From Pinus tabuliformis (taxonomy: Eukaryota; Streptophyta; Pinopsida; Pinales; Pinaceae), in contig CM062818.1 in NCBI GenBank assembly GCA_031772625.1, forward strand, positions 1,280,164,277 to 1,280,228,276: a DNA stretch of 64,000 bases. The letters run 5' to 3'. Shown here in pieces: positions 59,736-64,000 of the stretch. Position 1 is the first letter of the stretch. Every line of letters begins with the position of its first letter. The position numbers were made by a program, and so were the translations under genes. Under the pieces are notes generated by a model. That model was not told the DNA's origin. It saw only the letters and a program-made list of their open reading frames with translations, and did no database searches.

Positions 59736-61640
59736 CAAGAAACAAACCTTTCAGATTTGAAAATATCTGGCTTTCACACCAAAAATTCATCGGCAACATG
59801 GAAATATGGTGGGCGAAGGATTTGCAGATTCAGGGTTCAACTATGTTTCTGTGACAAAAAAGATTAAAACACATCAAACTGAAGCTAAAAGATTGGAACA
59901 AGAAGGAATTTGGAAATATTTTTGCAAATAAGAAAATTGTGGAAAACAAAATTCTAGAGATCAATCAAGCTTTGATCAAGGAAGGCTTTGATAAAGAAAA
60001 AAATGATCAAGCAGAGAAACACCATCAAGAATGGGAAAAGTTGTGTAAACAAGAGGAAATTTTTTGGAAACAAAAATCTAGGGTTCAATGGCTAAAAGAA
60101 GGACAACATGTAACACTAAATTTTTCCATAGATCCACCATGGTAAATAGAACTCACAACAGAATCTCTTCGATCATGGACGAAGAGGGCCAGAGTCATCA
60201 ATCCCATGAGGAGATAGAAACAATGTTAGTAAAGCACTTGTGTGATATAGCCAAGGAAAACTTTTTAGTAAGGGAAACTTTCATCAAGGACTTCACTAAA
60301 CATATCCCTAAGCTGGTATCCAGAGAGGATAAATGTAATCTCAACAGACCTGTAACTGAAAAGGAGGTCAGTGAGGTCCTCAAGGAAATGCAAAATGGAA
60401 AGGATCCAGGCCCAGATGGATTCAATGTGGATTTCTTCAAAGCTTGTTGGAATATTGCCAAAAAGGATATTTTAGAGGTAGTAGAACATTCCAGGCTAAA
60501 AAAAAACCATTTTAAAAGCTCTCAATACCTCCTTCATTGCCCTTATTCCAAAACAAGATAATGCTCAAATGTCAGAAAGATATAGGCACATTGCTTTATG
60601 CAATGTAGTTTACAAGATAATTTCCAAGGTCATGGCTAACAGATTCAAACCCTTGCTACCTTCACTTGTCTCGAGGGAACAAACTAATTATGTGGAAGGC
60701 AGACAAATTCTGGATAACATTATTCAAGCTCACGAGGTGGTTCACTCGTTAAAAAGTAATAAGAAAGCGGGTGTGATGATGCAATTGGACATAGCCAAAG
60801 CATATGATAAAGTGAACTGGGTATACATCTAGAAAGTGCTTACAACATTCGGTTTTGATCACAATTAGGTCAGATGGGTCATGGCCCTTGTGACTTCTTC
60901 CAGCTTTTCAATTTTAGTTAATGGCTCTCCCTCTGAGCTTTTTCTTCCTTCCAGGGGACTCAGAAAAGGGGATCCAGTCTCCCCTTTTCTCTTCATCCTC
61001 ATGATGGAAGGGCTGGGGCGGTCCATTAAGAATGCTAGAGTAATGGGAAAAATTCAAGGACTCCAACTTTCAGGGAATGGTCAAGCTCTGACTCATCAAT
61101 AGTTTGTAGATGATACCATGTTACAAGGAATTCCCACAGTCAAGGAAGCACTTTCTTACAAAAAAAAAAATTAATGACTTTGCTATGGCAAAAGGTATGG
61201 AAGTCAATCTTTCCAAATCAAAAATCTTTTTCTTTAATACCCATATTGTCATTCAGAGAAATATTTGTATAATTCTAGGCTTTCAAAGGGAATCCCTCCC
61301 CTCTAAGTATTTGGGAGTTCCTCTAATGGCTAAACCCTGGCACAAAAGCAGATTGGATGCATTAATAATCAAAATGCAAGACAAGGTGAGGAAATAAACA
61401 AAAAAATCTTTAAATCTGGCTAGTAGACTGGTTCTTACAAAGGCAGTGCTCCAAGCTATCCCAATATTTATGATATCAGCCCTCCCAGCTCCAATAAGAG
61501 TCTTCCAACAATTTAGAGATATTCAAAGATATTTTCTTTGGGGCAAAGAGGAAACGAGGAAAAAATGGGCTCTAGTCTCATGGGATAAGATCTGTAAGCC
61601 CAAGAACCAAGAAGGCCTAGGTCTGGATAATCTAGAGATT
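59736..61640 (+). pseudogene. LINE G ORF2: linker and reverse transcriptase
   Basis: A charged linker (59736-60110), one frame change near 60110, then MQNGKDPGPDGFNVDFFKAC, a second frame change near 60500, RYRHIALCNVVYKIISKVMA, NYVEGRQILDNIIQAHEVV, MMQLDIAKAYDKVNW (catalytic Asp), GLRKGDPVSPFLFILMMEGL, and FVDD at 61103-61114 preceded by a TAG. After a further frame change come MEVNLSKSKIFFFNTHI and SKYLGVPLMAKPW, then ISALPAPIRVFQQF and NQEGLGLDNLEILGKA. FxDD is the LINE form of the YxDD box. Confidence 0.9.
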
Positions 61641-62199
61641 CTAGGCAAAGCCCGAGTGGCCAAACTTTGGCGGAGGTGGGTTAAGGATCCTAAGGCTCAA
61701 TGGGAAAGCATCTGGAAGGAAAAATATGTCAGAACTTTGCCTTCTTCTGATATCATAAGAATGTCTGGAATTATCAAGGGCTCTCCCATATGGAACAAGG
61801 CCTGGGAGAATAGAGGAGTGGTTCAGTAAAACAGTTTCTGGGAAATCAGAGAGGGTGATCTCGCACTTTTCTAGGAGGAAAAATGGCAACAAGAACCTAT
61901 TATTTTGAAAGAGGAATTTTTGGGCCTCAAGCATGAGATAGACAACTAAGGATTAGTAAAGGTTAAATACTTTTGGGAGCAAGCTCACAATGCAGGAAAA
62001 TGGAGAACATGGAGAAAAATAGATGGCAGAGAGGATAGAACCCTCAACTATAGATCAGAGTCCCTTAAGAGGATGTTGGATGAGAGGATGATTTTAGTAA
62101 CTGAAGGGTGGGATCAGATAAGATGGGTTAACAACAAAGAGGGCAACTTTAATATCAAGGAAGTGAAAGGTATCCTCCTTGATCTGGATTCCCAAGTTC

Positions 62200-62420
62200 C
62201 AAATAGGACTTGGCAGAAGCTATGGAGGCATAAAGGCTAGATGAAAATCAAACTCTTTATGTGGTTGGTTCACCACAGGAAAATCTTAACCTGGGACAAC
62301 ATTAGAAAAAGGGGTATCCAGGGACCATCCAAATGCCGGCTCGGTGAAGCCCAAGAGGAGACTATGGAACATCTTCTCAACCATTGCTCTTTTACTACCA
62401 GGTTATGGGATTTTTTTGCC
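62200..62420 (+). pseudogene. LINE G ORF2: zinc-binding RT tail (zf-RVT-like)
   Basis: Open from 62241: MKIKLFMWLVHHRKILTWDN, IRKRGIQGPSKCRLGEAQEE, TMEHLLNHCSFTTRLWDFF. The usual pattern is CxxC...H...C; here the first C pair reads CRLG and the H and C remain. This segment follows the RT in many plant LINEs and related sequences. Confidence 0.75.
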
Positions 62421-62789
62421 AACATCTTCAATCATTCTGATAGAGACAAAGAAAATATCACTAACACTCTAAACAACCGGAGGAATAACTTTCAGATTAT
62501 GAGGTTATCAACTCTGCCTGGGCTCTTCTACCAAGCTTCATTATATGGAATGTGTGGAAAGAAAGAAAAAAAAGAATCTTCAAAGAGAAGAAGAATTCCT
62601 TTATTCGCCTGGTGGAGCTAATCTTAAAACATCTTAAGGAGGCATGGGACCACAGTAAGGGATATCCCCAAAAATCCTCCCTCAGTATCAGAGTTAAGAA
62701 TTCTCAGATAGTTAGGCATGCAGGGACTCATTCCACAAGGCCTAGACAGGAAAATAATAATGAGAGAAATGGATAAACAATTTTGGAAT

Positions 62790-63326
62790 CCTCCCCCGAA
62801 AGGTTTCTTAAAGTATAATATCGATGGAGCTTCTAAAGGAAACCCAGGAATGGCTGGTTTTGGGGGAGTTCTCAGGGATGAGACCGGAAGCATAATGTCC
62901 CTCTTCCATGGACACTTAGGAAAAGCTACCAACAACATGGTAGAACTAATGGCTTTGGAACAATGCTTAGATCTTCTGCATCAAGACAATTGCCAAAATG
63001 TCATAATAGAAGTTGATTCTGAGTTAGTCATCAATGCAACCAAGAGAATCAGTCATGGAATAGGGTTGGAAAAGGTTACAAAACACTAGAGGCTAACTCA
63101 GGTTCTCCATAAAATCCAGGGACATCTACAGGAACTACGCACACTTAGATTCATCCATGTGCATAGAAAAGCCAACAAACTGGTGGACGTTCTTGCCAAC
63201 CAAGGTGTCAGATGTAAGGACAGCGCAATTTTGATGGAGTGGCATGCAATGCCACAGAGAAACCTGAGAAATCTATGCCATAACCAGGTAGAAGAGGACA
63301 AAGAATTGTTTAAGGGCAAAAACTAA
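62790..63326 (+). pseudogene. LINE G ORF2: C-terminal RNase H domain
   Basis: LKYNIDGASKGNPGMAGFGG (first Asp), MVELMALEQCLDLLHQ (Glu), VIIEVDSELVINATKR (Asp), then, after a stop near 63089, HVHRKANKLVDVLANQGVR with the last His/Asp. The full D-E-D-D set of a type I ribonuclease H is present. It removes the RNA template strand during LINE copying. The frame ends at TAA 63324-63326 after KELFKGKN. Confidence 0.88.
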
Positions 63327-64000
63327 AGAAGCAAACTAGTAATGAGGAGACTTCAGCAGGCTACACAATTTTGGTCAGAGAGGTCTACAATGGAAGGTTG
63401 GCCAGGGTTGGCCTCAGTTGTCATGGTTACCACCATCCAGAATATCCCCGATTTAGGGAGAAGGGTTTTCTTAGTCTGGAGAGAGGTTGAAGGTAATAGG
63501 TGAAGGAATCAATTTCGGCCTCAATTCCAGTGGCGGGAGTTAAAACCACTACCTAAATTTCGCATTGTTTTCATCCCTAAGGTGGTTTCGAAAAATTTGC
63601 AATGAAGCCATATAACGCATGACACGTGGATGAGGGTGAGGTCCAAAAACCACCCTCATCGCACACTAAAGTTCATTGGCTTTTGTCGTGCGATAATCGG
63701 CTCAGTCATCCGATGGTGCAAGGCAAATCAATGGTCGGGAACGAGCGAGCAGTTTGGTGGGGCCCGGGGGTTAACCTTCTTGTCTCTTCCTAGAGCAAGG
63801 TATATCTCCGCCGTAAAATTTAAAAAGAAGAAGGAACAACAATGATTGAGAGGCACGAAGGTGTTTGGAAGGGCAGTTACATGTTGCGAGGGCTCATATG
63901 ACCTGAGATTCCCAAGGCCTTTTCATGATTGTATTCAAAACAGGTTGGGCAGGCACTTTTTGGAAACTGAGGGCTTGGCTTCAAAAGGGCATTTTCCTTT
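63327..64000 (+). other. LINE G 3' untranslated region, continuing off the window
   Basis: Richer in G and C than the DNA to the left, with a CACGTG at about 63625. An open stretch at 63630-63845 has no recognised domain. No poly(A) end or target duplication is in view, so the LINE's end is not reached. Confidence 0.5.

Larger units (their letters stand above)
57430..64000 (+). mobile_element. LINE G: plant L1-like retrotransposon, 3' end beyond window
   Basis: A sharp change from AT-rich array to coding-type sequence occurs at about 57430. ORF1 (57496-58761) and ORF2 (59030-63326) are on the plus strand, separated by 268 bp, followed by a 3' region running to the edge. ORF2 has endonuclease, RT, zinc-binding region and RNase H in the order of plant LINEs that carry a C-terminal RNase H. 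Several frameshifts and stops. It inserted in or next to the AAACCCTAA/GACCATGG array. Confidence 0.9.

Noticed and set aside
63630..63845. 71-codon ORF after LINE ORF2
   Set aside because: Lies in the LINE 3' untranslated region and shows no domain; short enough to arise by chance.

Overview
This window looks like repetitive DNA from a large-genome land plant. A gymnosperm is my best guess, from the style of the Ty3/gypsy polyproteins and the deep nesting, but this is inference and no single-copy host gene is present to prove it. Almost everything is transposable-element DNA in decay. I see no intact protein-coding gene, rRNA, tRNA or CRISPR array. Seven units can be separated, most of them by their terminal repeats.

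Left third. Element A (1-5764, minus, running off the left edge) is a gypsy-type element with a 3.3-kb LTR and a broken gag. It sits inside the 5' LTR of element B (5765-27357, plus), a gypsy element with decayed gag, protease, reverse transcriptase, RNase H and integrase. B's 3' LTR (11816-27357) is itself split by element C (14078-24676, minus; TGTTGGG/CCCAAYA ends, exact 5-bp duplication GAAGG). C keeps gag, shows no pol, and carries an array of about 21 palindrome-rich units.

Middle. Element D (27981-47501, minus, 19.5 kb) lies inside an old non-LTR (LINE) reverse-transcriptase tail, fragment E (27554-27980 plus 47502-47870), with a near-perfect 5-bp duplication. D has very large LTRs (6528 and 6309 bp) around a 6.7-kb gag-pol interior. 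Its pol order is protease, extra RNase H, RT, RNase H, integrase.

The most unusual thing is a long gene-like reading frame inside the LTRs of both D and B, in the same sense as gag-pol and unlike any standard retrotransposon protein I recognise. I call it LORF (LTR-resident ORF). It is about 1165 codons in D, present in both LTRs, and recognisable in B despite strong divergence. A TATA-type motif shared by B and D lies upstream of it, so full-length RNA from the 5' LTR should carry LORF ahead of gag.

Right third. After an AT-rich stretch with a 0.6-kb tandem duplication (48240-49515) comes an array of motifs such as AAACCCTAA and GACCATGG (50040-52714, resuming 57263-57420). It is interrupted by element F (52715-57262, minus; 185-bp LTRs, exact duplication GTTTA, initiator-Met-type primer site). 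F has a gag-like zinc-knuckle remnant but no visible pol, and carries a captured piece of cytosolic ribosomal protein S20 (uS10) plus a plastid-transit-like ORF. From about 57430 to the right edge is a full-style plant LINE (G) with ORF1 (CCHC) and a broken ORF2 (endonuclease, RT, zinc-binding region, RNase H).

Relative order from nesting: B before A and C; LINE E before D; the AAACCCTAA/GACCATGG array before F.
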